64,000 nt of DNA from the NCBI GenBank assembly GCA_036494715.1, contig DASXNY010000076.1, positions 1 to 64,000 on the forward strand. The letters are read 5' to 3'. Below the pieces are notes generated by a model, which was given only the letters and a program-made list of their open reading frames with translations, had not been told where the DNA came from and ran no database searches. The translations under genes and the position numbers were made by a program. This document shows positions 7,341 to 15,661 of this stretch, one piece after another. The first letter of the stretch is position 1; each line of letters opens with the position of its first letter. The DNA comes from JAICJR01 sp036494715 (lineage in GTDB: Bacteria > Actinomycetota > Thermoleophilia > Solirubrobacterales > Thermoleophilaceae).

Positions 7341-8113
7341 TGGAGGGCACGCCCGCAGCCACCGTTCCGCTGCTGAAGGTCGACAAGCTCGCGGCCGGGT
7401 ACCTCGGCATCCCGGCAGTGCGCGACCTCTCGCTCACGGTCGCGCCCGGCGAGCTGGTGGCGCTGCTCGGGCCGAACGGCGCCGGCAAGACCACGACGCT
7501 GTCGACGATCGCCGGCCTGCTCGAGCCGATCTCGGGCTCGATCGCGTTCGCGGAGCGCGAGATCGGCGGCGAGGCGGCACATCGTCTGGCCCGCGACAGC
7601 ATCTCGCTCGTGCCGGAGGACCGGGCGCTCTTCTTCGGGCTGACGGTGCGCGAGAACCTGCGCCTTGCGCGCCGCGGCGAGAGCATGTCCGAGGGCGAGC
7701 TGATCGAGATCCTGCCCGAGCTCGAGAAGTGCCTCGGGCGCAAGGCGGGCGTGTTGTCGGGCGGCGAGCAGCAGATGCTGTCGCTCGGGCGCGCGCTGAT
7801 CTCGCGGCCGCGGCTCTTGCTCGTGGACGAGATGAGCCTGGGTCTCGCGCCGGTAATCGTGGAGCGCCTGATGCCGGTGCTGCGCCGCATCGCCGAGGAG
7901 CTCGGCAGCGGCGTGCTGTTCGTGGAGCAGCACATCCCGCTCGCGCTCGAGCTGGCCGACCGCGTGTACGTCCTGAACCACGGGCGGCTGGTGCTCGAGG
8001 GCCCGGCTGCCGACCTGCGCGGCCGGCGCGACCTGCTCGAGGCGAGCTACCTGGGCGACATGGATGAGCGCCTCGAAGAGGCGCGCGGCAGCACGAACGG
8101 CAACGGCGCTTGA
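7340..8113 (+). CDS. livF: Branched-chain-type ABC transporter ATP-binding protein (LivF-like)
   Basis: 257 residues with Walker A GPNGAGKTTTLSTIAGLLEP, the signature LSGGEQQMLSLGRALISRP, Walker B LLLVDEMSLGLAP and the late LVLEGPAADL segment typical of LivF. It pairs with LivG on the cytoplasmic face of the permease. It overlaps livG by one base at the start and the M24 gene by four bases at the end (TTGA), so the transporter ATPases are translationally linked to catabolic enzymes. The substrate range of this transporter class includes amino acids, amides and aromatic acids. Confidence 0.92.
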   Translation: MEGTPAATVPLLKVDKLAAGYLGIPAVRDLSLTVAPGELVALLGPNGAGKTTTLSTIAGLLEPISGSIAFAEREIGGEAAHRLARDSISLVPEDRALFFGLTVRENLRLARRGESMSEGELIEILPELEKCLGRKAGVLSGGEQQMLSLGRALISRPRLLLVDEMSLGLAPVIVERLMPVLRRIAEELGSGVLFVEQHIPLALELADRVYVLNHGRLVLEGPAADLRGRRDLLEASYLGDMDERLEEARGSTNGNGA

Positions 8114-9315
8114 GCGCCGCTGCGCTGTCGGACCGAGTCCACGAGCCCGTCTCGACGGGTGAGCTCGAGCGGCGCTGGTCGGCGCTGCGGTCCGCGATGG
8201 AGCGCGAGGGGATCGACGCGCTCGTGATGCACACGAGCACGGACTGCCTCGGCGGCTACGCGAAGTACGTGAGCGACACCTCCACCGCGGACGGCTACCC
8301 GCTGTCGGTGGTCTTCCCGCGCGACGCCGCGATGACGCTCGTGACCCACGGGCCGCACGGCGCCGAGCGCACCCTGGGACCCGACGGCGATGGCCTGCTG
8401 CGGGGGGTGCGCGCGGTGCGCAGCACCTGGAGCTTCTCCTCGGCCCATTACTGCCGCCACTACGACGCGGAGGCGATCGTCAAGGCGCTCGAGCCCTACG
8501 CGCGCGGGGCGGTCGGGCTGGTGGGCACGACGCAGATGCCGCACCCGCTCGTCGAGCACCTGAGGCGCGAGCTGCCGCGCGCAGAGTTCAGCGAGGCCTC
8601 CGACCTCGTCGACCGCGTGAAGGCGATCAAGTCCGACGAGGAGAAGGACGGCATCCGGCGCGCCGCCGCGCTGCAGACCGCCGCCTTCGAGGCGGCGCTC
8701 GCCGCGATCGAGCCGGGGCGGCGCGAGTGGGACGTGGTTGTGGCGGCCGAGACCAAGAGCCGCGAGCTCGGCAGTGAGTACGGCGTCCTGATGATCGGCT
8801 CCGCACCGCCGGGCGAGCCCGCGCTGCCCAACGTCCCGCGTCACCAGAACCGCACGATCCAGGCCGGCGACCGCCTGACGCTGCTGGTGGAGAGCGCCGG
8901 CCCCGGGGGGCTCTTCACCGAGCTCGGGCGCATGCTGGTGGTGGGCAAGGCGACGGACGCGATGCACGAGGAGTTCGAGTTCGCACTCGGCGCGCAGCGC
9001 TTCTGCCGCGAGCTGCTCGTGCCGGGCGCCTCGAGCGCCGAGGTCTTCGACTCCTACAACGCCTACCTGCGCGAGCACGGCCGCGACGAGGAACGGCGCC
9101 TCCACTGTCACGGCCAGGGCTACGACATCGTCGAGCGGCCGCTCGTGCGCTCGGACGAGTCGATGGCGCTCGCCGAGCACATGAACATCGCCTGCCACCC
9201 GATGTATGTCCGCGACGGCGTCATGTACTGGGTCTGCGACGGCTTTCTGATCGGTCCGGACGGTGCCTCCGAGCCGTTGCACGACGTCCCCCAGAAGATC
9301 TTCGAGCTCGCCTAG
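8110..9315 (+). CDS. Creatinase-like M24 (pita-bread fold) protein without the usual metal ligands
   Basis: 401 residues, the length of creatinase and prolidase-like M24 proteins. The N-terminal creatinase domain (ERRWSALRSAMEREGIDALVMHT) leads, through VDRVKAIKSDEEKDGIRRAA, into the pita-bread domain. The central His region HCHGQGYDIVERP is kept. The five metal ligands are not: the Asp-Asp stretch reads LLVESAGPGGLFTELGRM, and the two Glu sites read NIACHPMYV and VCDGFLIG. Creatinase also works without metal, so a metal-free C-N hydrolase or a lyase is possible. The TTG start overlaps the livF stop. Confidence 0.8.
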   Translation: MSAAALSDRVHEPVSTGELERRWSALRSAMEREGIDALVMHTSTDCLGGYAKYVSDTSTADGYPLSVVFPRDAAMTLVTHGPHGAERTLGPDGDGLLRGVRAVRSTWSFSSAHYCRHYDAEAIVKALEPYARGAVGLVGTTQMPHPLVEHLRRELPRAEFSEASDLVDRVKAIKSDEEKDGIRRAAALQTAAFEAALAAIEPGRREWDVVVAAETKSRELGSEYGVLMIGSAPPGEPALPNVPRHQNRTIQAGDRLTLLVESAGPGGLFTELGRMLVVGKATDAMHEEFEFALGAQRFCRELLVPGASSAEVFDSYNAYLREHGRDEERRLHCHGQGYDIVERPLVRSDESMALAEHMNIACHPMYVRDGVMYWVCDGFLIGPDGASEPLHDVPQKIFELA

Positions 9316-9319
9316 GCCG

Positions 9320-10213
9320 GTGCTCGCGCTGATCCCCTATCGCTTCGGCCTCGAGCTGCTCGGCGAGCTGCCGGAGGGCATCGAGGTGGAGGTCTGGGAC
9401 GGCACGGGCGAGCCGCCCGCGGGCGCCGGACTGTGGGTGCCGCCGTGGGAGCCGCTCGACTACGCGAGCGCCTTCGCCACGCTGCCCGAGCTGCGCGTGG
9501 TGCAGCTCATGTCGGCGGGCTACGAGCACGTCGCGTCGAGCGTGCCGGCGGGCGTGACGCTCTGCAACGCGCGTGGCGTGCACGACGCCAACGTGGCCGA
9601 GTGGATCGTGGCCGCGATCCTCGCCATGCTGCGCGACATCCCCGCGCACGTGCGCCGCCAGGACGCCCGCGCGCCGCTGCAGGAGGAGACCGACACGCTC
9701 GGCGGCAAGACCGTGCTCAGCCTCGGGCACGGCTCGATCGGCGAGGCCGTGGAGCGCCTGCTCGCGCCCTTCGACGTGGAGTTCGTGCGCGTGGCCAAGC
9801 ACAAGCGCGACGGCGTGCATCCCGTGGACGAGCTGCCGGAGCTGCTGCCGCGCGCCGGCGTGCTCGTGATCCTCGCGCCGCTGAACGACGAGACGCGCGG
9901 CCTCGTGGACGCGGCGGCACTGGCGGCGCTGCCCGACGGCGCGCTCGTGGTGGCCGCCTCGCGCGGCGGCATCGTCGACCAGGACGCGCTGCTCGCCGAG
10001 CTGCGCGCCGGCCGCCTGCGCGCCGCGCTCGACGTCGCCGAGCCCGACCCGCTGCCGCCCGACCACCCGCTGCTCGGCGAGCCAGGCGTGCTCTACACGC
10101 CGCACGTGGCCGGCGCCACGCGGCAGACCCACCCCCGCGTGTTCGCCTTCGTCGGCGACCAGCTCCGCAGCCTCGGACGCGGCGAGCCCCTCTTGAACGT
10201 AGTCAGCACCTGA
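9320..10213 (+). CDS. D-isomer-specific 2-hydroxyacid dehydrogenase family protein
   Basis: 297 residues from the GTG at 9320, four bases after the M24 stop. The NAD site is LSLGHGSIGEAVERLL. The catalytic Arg is in VAASRGGIVDQDAL, the Glu in DVAEPDPLPPDHPL and the His in YTPHVAGAT, all at family spacing. The enzyme should interconvert a 2-oxo acid and a D-2-hydroxy acid with NAD(P). It lies in the livGF operon before the decarboxylase-like amidohydrolase. The frame is open 19 codons upstream inside the M24 gene, but that part has no family resemblance. Confidence 0.88.
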   Translation: MLALIPYRFGLELLGELPEGIEVEVWDGTGEPPAGAGLWVPPWEPLDYASAFATLPELRVVQLMSAGYEHVASSVPAGVTLCNARGVHDANVAEWIVAAILAMLRDIPAHVRRQDARAPLQEETDTLGGKTVLSLGHGSIGEAVERLLAPFDVEFVRVAKHKRDGVHPVDELPELLPRAGVLVILAPLNDETRGLVDAAALAALPDGALVVAASRGGIVDQDALLAELRAGRLRAALDVAEPDPLPPDHPLLGEPGVLYTPHVAGATRQTHPRVFAFVGDQLRSLGRGEPLLNVVST

Positions 10214-10227
10214 AACGAAGGAGACAC

Positions 10228-11283
10228 GTGCGCATCGACACCGAGACCCATTTCTGGCTCCCAGGCTTCCTCGACTACCTCGAGAGCCGCACCAGCGCGC
10301 CCTCGCTCGAGCGGCTGGACGGCGGCGCATTCCGGATGGACAGCAACGCCTCGCACACCTTCCTGGCGGTGATCCCGCCCCAGATCCAGGAGCTGCAGCT
10401 CGATCTCGGCGAGGGACGCATCCGCAAGATGGACGAGAACGGCGTGGACGTGTCGCTGCTCTCGCTCACGATCCCGGGCACCGAGCAGCTCGAGGCGGAC
10501 GAGTCGCTGGCGCAGGCCAAGGCCGCCAACGACGCGCTGGCCGAGGTGCTGCGCGCGCACCCCGACCGCTTCGTGGGCATGGCCAGCGTGGCGCCGCTCA
10601 AGCCGGAGGAGTCGGCCGAGGAGCTCGAGCGCTGCGTCGAGCTCGGCTTCAAGGCGGTGAACGTCCTCGGCCACGTCGGCCCGGACGAGCACCCCTACCT
10701 CGACCACCCGAAGTACCGGCCGCTGTTCGCGGCGGCGGAGCGGCTCGGGCTGCCGATCAACCTGCACCCGGCGCTCCCGCACGCGGGGATGATCAAGCCC
10801 TACCTCGGCTACGGCTGGGCGCTGCCCACCACCGGGCTCGGCTTCGGCGCCGAGACCGCGCTACACGCGGTGCGCCTGATCGTGTCCGGCCTGTTCGACG
10901 AGCACCCGGACCTGAAGATGACGCTCGGCCACTTCGGCGAGGCGCTCTCGTTCTGGACCTTCCGGCTCGACCTGGGCTTCAACTCGACGCGCATCGCGAC
11001 CACCGAGCGCGAGCGCTGCGAGCACCCGCCGAGCCACTACCTGCGCAACAACTTCTGGTTCAACAGCTCCGGCAACTTCCTCGACTCGGCGCTGATCAGC
11101 TGCCTGTTCGAGGTCGGCGCCGACCGGCTGATGTTCGCCAGTGACTACCCGTGGGAGCCGCTGGAGCAGGCCTGCGAGTGGATGGACCGAGCACCGCTGT
11201 CGCCGGGCGACCGGGAGAAGATCGAGTGGCGCAACGCGGCGGAGCTGTTCGGGCTGGAAGTCCAAGCAGGACTCAGCAGGTAA
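10228..11283 (+). CDS. Amidohydrolase_2, gamma-resorcylate decarboxylase-type
   Basis: 351 residues from the GTG at 10228, which sits 4 bases after a GAAGGAG site. The N-terminal metal motif is DTETHF (Glu6, His8). This ExH in place of HxH is the pattern of non-oxidative aromatic decarboxylases such as gamma-resorcylate and 5-carboxyvanillate decarboxylases. Further ligands are in INLHPALPH, LGHFGEALSFW and the Asp of MFASDYPWE. The family removes CO2 from hydroxybenzoate-type acids with Mn or Zn. This is the strongest hint that the island handles an aromatic acid. It is the last gene of the livG operon. Confidence 0.85.
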   Translation: MRIDTETHFWLPGFLDYLESRTSAPSLERLDGGAFRMDSNASHTFLAVIPPQIQELQLDLGEGRIRKMDENGVDVSLLSLTIPGTEQLEADESLAQAKAANDALAEVLRAHPDRFVGMASVAPLKPEESAEELERCVELGFKAVNVLGHVGPDEHPYLDHPKYRPLFAAAERLGLPINLHPALPHAGMIKPYLGYGWALPTTGLGFGAETALHAVRLIVSGLFDEHPDLKMTLGHFGEALSFWTFRLDLGFNSTRIATTERERCEHPPSHYLRNNFWFNSSGNFLDSALISCLFEVGADRLMFASDYPWEPLEQACEWMDRAPLSPGDREKIEWRNAAELFGLEVQAGLSR

Positions 11284-11301
11284 TTCTGCATGCATACCGC
11301 C

Positions 11302-11320
11302 AAAGTGTGTATAGTGCGGA
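11302..11320 (+). promoter_or_regulatory. Promoter of the binding protein-permease operon
   Basis: TATAGT at 11310-11315 is a good -10 box. It overlaps GTGTGTATAG, which weakly resembles the GntR-type motif seen before livG. The leader to the start at 11406 is about 85 bases and ends in an AGGAGGGGA ribosome site. Confidence 0.45.
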
Positions 11321-11405
11321 AATTGGAATCCACTGGGCCGTGGGGCGCTGGGAATTCCCCGCCGGTCGGCCCGACGCCTGGCCCTAGGAGGGGATTGGAG
11401 AGGTG

Positions 11406-12701
11406 ATGAGTTCCTCACGGCTTTCTAAGTTCGGCGCCGCCGTGCTCGCGTGCGCAGCCATCGTGGGCGTCGCCGCGTGCGGCAGCTCGAACAAGAGCTC
11501 CAGCAGCTCGAGCAGCGCCGGCTCGACCACGTCCGGCGGCGGCACGTCCTCGGACGCGCTCGGCACCGCGAAGCCCGCGTCCGGCTCGCCGGTGGCCTTC
11601 GGGATGGTCAACCTCGCGACCAACCCGGCGGTCAACTTCCCTGAGCTCGCCTCGGCGGCCCAGGCGGGTGTGAAGTACGTCAACCAGTACCGCGGCGGCA
11701 TCGGCGGCCACCCGATCAAGCTCGTGGTCTGCCCGACCGACGGCCAGCCCTCCGGCACGGCCAAGTGCGCGAACCAGCTCGTGGCGCAGCACGTCAAGGC
11801 GGTTCTCGGCGGCGCAGACATCGCCGGGGCGGCGGCGTTCCCGATCTACCAGCGGGCCAAGCTCGCGTACGTCGGCGGGGCCAACATCACGCCGGCGGAG
11901 GCCACCGCGCCGAACTCCGTGATCTTCAACGACATGGCGCAGTCGGACAACGTCGACCTCGGCACCTACACGGTCGAGAAGCTCCATGCCAAGAAGGTCG
12001 CGATCATCCCTGTCGGCGACAACCAGGGCAAGTTCCAGGCGCAGAACTTCATCGTGCCGGGGGTCAAGGCGAAGGGCGGGCAGTACAAGATCTTCCCGCT
12101 CCCGCCGTCGCAGGCTGACGCTTCGCCCGTGGTGGCAAGCGCGCTGGCCTACAAGCCGGACGCGATCATCCTCGAGAGCCCGTCGCAGTGCGTGGCGCTG
12201 CTGAACGCGCTGAAGAGCCTCGGCAACACGAAGCCCGTGCTGTCGATCGATCCGTGCGCGGCCCCGAACGTGATCCAGGCGACCAACGGCGCGGCCAACG
12301 GCGTGTACATCTTCTCCGCGTACCAGCTCTACGACGGCGACAGCGCCGACGCGAAGCTGGCACGGGCGATCATCGCGAAGTACGCGCCGGCCAAGCAGGT
12401 GATCGACTCACCCGCGCTCCAGGGCCTGAACACGGTGATGAACCTGCAGGACGCGTTCAAGTCCACCGATCCGAGCAAGCTCACCACGGCCTACATCCTC
12501 AAGACGCTGAGGGCGGGGAGCGACCATCCGAACTTCCTCTCGACGCCGTACACGTGCAACAAGCAGGCGGTCCCGGCGCTGCCGGCGCTCTGCAACGCCA
12601 AGTACTACGTCGATCAGATCCAGGGTGACAAGCTGGTCATCAAGGAGTCCGGTTACGACACCGGCGCGCAGGTCCTGAAGCTCGGACCGCCGCCGAAGTA
12701 G
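11406..12701 (+). CDS. Liv-type ABC transporter substrate-binding lipoprotein
   Basis: 431 residues. A lipoprotein signal peptide (KFGAAVLACAAIVGVAAC) ends at a lipobox Cys and is followed by a Ser-rich linker. The mature part is a Peripla_BP_6 (LivJ/K-like) fold: SPVAFGMVNLATNPAVNFPELASAA, then GGIGGHPIKLVVCPTDGQPSGTAKCANQLV. It captures the substrate outside the membrane for the LivHM permease. A GTG immediately before the ATG is an alternative start; the ATG sits 5 bases after GGAG. The binding pocket cannot be assigned to a ligand from sequence alone. Confidence 0.9.
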   Translation: MSSSRLSKFGAAVLACAAIVGVAACGSSNKSSSSSSSAGSTTSGGGTSSDALGTAKPASGSPVAFGMVNLATNPAVNFPELASAAQAGVKYVNQYRGGIGGHPIKLVVCPTDGQPSGTAKCANQLVAQHVKAVLGGADIAGAAAFPIYQRAKLAYVGGANITPAEATAPNSVIFNDMAQSDNVDLGTYTVEKLHAKKVAIIPVGDNQGKFQAQNFIVPGVKAKGGQYKIFPLPPSQADASPVVASALAYKPDAIILESPSQCVALLNALKSLGNTKPVLSIDPCAAPNVIQATNGAANGVYIFSAYQLYDGDSADAKLARAIIAKYAPAKQVIDSPALQGLNTVMNLQDAFKSTDPSKLTTAYILKTLRAGSDHPNFLSTPYTCNKQAVPALPALCNAKYYVDQIQGDKLVIKESGYDTGAQVLKLGPPPK

Positions 12702-12766
12702 GAGTACCGGGGGGACCGGGTCCCGCGCACCCAGCGCGCGGGACCCGGCACACTTCCCGATAGGCA

Positions 12767-14818
12767 ATGGACAGCTACATCCTCTTCCTCCTACTCGGAC
12801 TCGGCGCGGGGGCGGTGTATGCGCTGCTCGGCCTCGGGCTCGTGCTCAAGTACCGCAGCTCGGGAGTGGTCGACTTCGGCCACGCGGCGGTGGCGATGTT
12901 CTGCGCCTACGTCTACATCGAGCTGCGTTCCAACGGGAAGCTCGAGTTCCCGTGGGTCCTGATCCCGCACGAGGTCTCGGTGGCCTCCGCCAGTGGCACG
13001 TCGCAGTTCGTGGCGATCGTCGCCTCGCTCGCCTACGGCGCGCTGCTCGGCCTCGTGTTCTATGCGCTGCTCTACCGGCCGCTGCGCCAGGCGCCGGCGC
13101 TCGCCCGCGTGGCGGCCTCGGTCGGCGTGATGCTCTACCTGCAGGCGATCGCCGTGATCAACTTCGGCACCTTCGCGCTCTCGTCGCCGCCCATCCTGCC
13201 GAGCACGCCGGTGAACATCGGGGGCATCGGGGTCCCCTCCGATCGCCTCTACCTAGCCGGCATAACGGTGGTGATCGCGGTGGTGCTCGCGCTGATCTAC
13301 AAGCGCACACGCTTCGGGCTCGCCACGCAGGCCGTGGCCGAGAACGAGCGCGGCGCCTCGCTGCTCGGCTACTCGCCAAACCGCATCAGCGCCTACAACT
13401 GGGTGATCGCGACGCTGCTCGCGGTTGCGGCGGGAATCCTGATCCTGCCGATCACGACGCTCAACCCCGGCACCTACACGCTCTTCATCGTCCCGGCGCT
13501 GGGCGTCGCGCTGATCGCCCGCTTCTCGTCGTTCACGGTCACGGTGATCGCCGGCCTGCTGCTCGGCATGTTCCAGTCGGAGCTCACAAAGCTCCAGGCG
13601 GTCTGGTCGTGGCTGCCCCAGAACGGGCTCCAGGACGGCGTGCCGTTCGTCCTGATCATGATCGGGATGACGGTGCTGGCCAAGCGCCTGCCCTCGCGCG
13701 GCGTCACCGGCGCGCTGCGCAACGCCTCGATCGGCCGGCCGCGGCGTCCCTGGACCACCGCCGGCATCACCTTCGCGATCGGGCTCGTGGGGCTCCTCGT
13801 GGCCTCATCCCTCTACCGCACGGCGATCATCTCGTCGATGATCACCGCCTGCATCTGCATGTCGGTGGTGATCATCACCGGCTACGTCGGGCAGATCTCG
13901 CTGGCGCAGAGCGCGCTCTCCGGTGTCAGTGCGTTCATGCTCAGCCACATCGCTCACAGCCTCGGGATCGGCTTTCCGCTCGGCCTGATCCTGGCCGCGC
14001 TCTGCGCTGTGGTGGTCGGCGTCGTGATCGGGATTCCCGCGGTCCGGGTGCGCGGCGTCAACCTCGCTGTCGTCACCCTCGCCACCGCCGCCGCGCTGGA
14101 CGCGCTCGTCTTCAACGCGGACTGGTTCAGCGGCGGTTACGTCGGCCGTGACGTGAAGAACCCGCACCTCCTCGGCCTCAACCTCGGCATCTCGACGACC
14201 GGCAACACGCTCGTCTTCGGCATCACGGTGCTCGTGATCGTGGTGCTCGTCGGCGTCTTCGTCGCGCGCCTGCGCAACTCGCCCACCGGCCGGATGTTCA
14301 TCGCCGTCCGCTCCAACGAGCAGGCGGCGGCGTCGGTCGGCGTGAACGTGGCGCGCACCAAGCTGTTCGCGTTCGCCATCTCCGCCTTCGTGGCGGGCAT
14401 CGGCGGCGGCCTGCTCGGCTATCAGCAGGGCAACATCAACGCCGAGTCGTTCACGGTCTTCACGTCCCTCACGATCCTGGCAATCACCTATGTCGGCGGC
14501 GTGGCGCGCATCTTCGGCGCGGTGGCGGCCGGGCTCCTGCTCGCGTCGAACGGACTCGTGCCGACACTGCTCGACCAGCTGTTCGACTTCGGCACCTACC
14601 AGGCGGTGATCGCGGGCCTCCTCATGATGATCACCGCCGTGGCCAACCCGGACGGCATCGCCACGGAGATGCAGCGCGGTTTCCGCGAGCTGACCGGGAA
14701 GATCGGCGGTGCGCTCGGGATCGGCCGCCCCGCGGTCGCGACGGCGGCGGCCGGCGGTGGCACGGCGGCCGAGTCCGACGCCGCTGCCGACCCGAGCCGC
14801 GAGCCGGCGCACACCTAG
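12767..14818 (+). CDS. Fused LivH-LivM branched-chain-type ABC permease
   Basis: 683 residues joining both permease subunits of the class. Residues 1 to about 305 are LivH-like (LGAGAVYALLGLGLVLKYRSSGVVDFGH). After a linker near 310-325, the LivM part follows (ITGYVGQISLAQSALSGVSAF, then VRVRGVNLAVVTLATAAALDALVFN). The EAA-like loops that dock LivG/F are present in both halves. A basic/Ala-rich tail ends the protein. It starts 65 bases after the binding protein and its stop abuts the SDR start. Fusions of this pair are known but less common than separate genes. Confidence 0.9.
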   Translation: MDSYILFLLLGLGAGAVYALLGLGLVLKYRSSGVVDFGHAAVAMFCAYVYIELRSNGKLEFPWVLIPHEVSVASASGTSQFVAIVASLAYGALLGLVFYALLYRPLRQAPALARVAASVGVMLYLQAIAVINFGTFALSSPPILPSTPVNIGGIGVPSDRLYLAGITVVIAVVLALIYKRTRFGLATQAVAENERGASLLGYSPNRISAYNWVIATLLAVAAGILILPITTLNPGTYTLFIVPALGVALIARFSSFTVTVIAGLLLGMFQSELTKLQAVWSWLPQNGLQDGVPFVLIMIGMTVLAKRLPSRGVTGALRNASIGRPRRPWTTAGITFAIGLVGLLVASSLYRTAIISSMITACICMSVVIITGYVGQISLAQSALSGVSAFMLSHIAHSLGIGFPLGLILAALCAVVVGVVIGIPAVRVRGVNLAVVTLATAAALDALVFNADWFSGGYVGRDVKNPHLLGLNLGISTTGNTLVFGITVLVIVVLVGVFVARLRNSPTGRMFIAVRSNEQAAASVGVNVARTKLFAFAISAFVAGIGGGLLGYQQGNINAESFTVFTSLTILAITYVGGVARIFGAVAAGLLLASNGLVPTLLDQLFDFGTYQAVIAGLLMMITAVANPDGIATEMQRGFRELTGKIGGALGIGRPAVATAAAGGGTAAESDAAADPSREPAHT

Positions 14819-15589
14819 ATGCCGGGCCGCCTCGAGGGCAAGATCGCGCTGATCACGGGAACGGCGGGCGGTCAGGGGCGCGCCGCGGCCGAGCTGTTCG
14901 CGCGCGAGGGCGCGCGGGTGGTGGGCTGCGACGTGCTCGAGGCCGAGGCCGCGGAGACCGTCGAGCTGGTGCGCGCGGCAGGCGGCGAGATGGTGTCGAT
15001 GGCGCCCGCCGACATCTCCACCGTGGACGGCGCGACCGCCTGGGTGGAGGAGGCCGTGAGCGTCTATGGCGGCTTGGACATCCTCTACAACAACGCCTCG
15101 TCGCCGCGGGTCGGGCCGTTCGAGGAGCTCACGCCGGACGACTGGTACTACACGATCCGCAACGAGCTCGACCTGATCTACACCGTCACGAAGGCAGCCT
15201 GGCCGCACCTGATCGCGCGCGGGCAGAGCGTGATCATCAACACGGCGTCGGTGTCCGCCTACCGCGGCGCCGCCTTCGCTCCGCAGGCCGCGCACGGGGC
15301 GGCCAAGGGCGGCGTGCTGGCCATCACCCGGCACTTGGCGGCCTCCGGCGCGCCGCATGGCATCCGGGCCAACTCGATCAGCCCCGGGCTGATCATCACT
15401 GCACAGACGCGCGCGTTCCTGGAGGACCCCTCCCACCCCATGAACGACATGGCGCGCAACCACCCGCTCGGCCGGCTCGGCGAGCCGGAGGACGTGGCGG
15501 GCGTGGCGCTGTTCCTCGCCTCCGACGACGCGCGTTACCTGAACGCGATCGACATCATCGTCGACGGCGGGCAGTCAGTGATCGTCTGA
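14819..15589 (+). CDS. SDR family oxidoreductase with His in place of catalytic Tyr
   Basis: 256 residues. TGTAGGQG replaces the usual TGxxxGxG, NNAS marks the NAG site, the Ser is in INTASVSAY, and the C-terminus is DGGQSVIV. At the YxxxK position the sequence reads AAHGAAKGGVLAIT: the Lys is kept but Tyr is His. The rest is well conserved, so this could be a changed catalytic mechanism or a structural role. It begins directly after the permease stop and is followed by a hairpin without a T-run, so it probably ends the transporter operon. Confidence 0.85.
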   Translation: MPGRLEGKIALITGTAGGQGRAAAELFAREGARVVGCDVLEAEAAETVELVRAAGGEMVSMAPADISTVDGATAWVEEAVSVYGGLDILYNNASSPRVGPFEELTPDDWYYTIRNELDLIYTVTKAAWPHLIARGQSVIINTASVSAYRGAAFAPQAAHGAAKGGVLAITRHLAASGAPHGIRANSISPGLIITAQTRAFLEDPSHPMNDMARNHPLGRLGEPEDVAGVALFLASDDARYLNAIDIIVDGGQSVIV

Positions 15590-15590
15590 G

Positions 15591-15610
15591 CGCCAGGGCA
15601 GGGCCTGGCG
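15591..15610 (+). terminator. Hairpin after the SDR gene, possible terminator
   Basis: CGCCAGG pairs with CCTGGCG around a 6-base loop, two bases after the SDR stop. No T-run follows, so termination would be weak or factor-assisted. The next gene has its own operator just downstream. Confidence 0.4.
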
Positions 15611-15620
15611 GTATGGTTGC

Positions 15621-15652
15621 GCTGAATGAAAGCGGAATTCGCTGAGCGAAAG
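15621..15652. promoter_or_regulatory. Tandem operator before the ThDP enzyme gene (probable IclR site)
   Basis: Two copies of GCTGAnnGAAAG lie exactly 20 bases apart (15621-15632 and 15641-15652). The second sits in the perfect palindrome TTCGCTGAGCGAA (15638-15650). The same tandem element recurs inverted at 22321-22350. Two helical turns between half-sites suits a dimer-of-dimers such as IclR, and an IclR gene is two genes downstream. Confidence 0.6.
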
Positions 15653-15661
15653 TCGGCGGCC

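Noticed and set aside
9433..10227. Long N-terminal extension of the decarboxylase-like gene
   Set aside because: The extension is an Arg/Ala-rich shadow of the 2-hydroxyacid dehydrogenase; a ribosome site and GTG at 10228 give a family-like start.
13805..15463. A 552-codon antisense frame over livM and the SDR
   Set aside because: Composition is typical of a mirrored GC-rich gene; both plus-strand genes are well supported.
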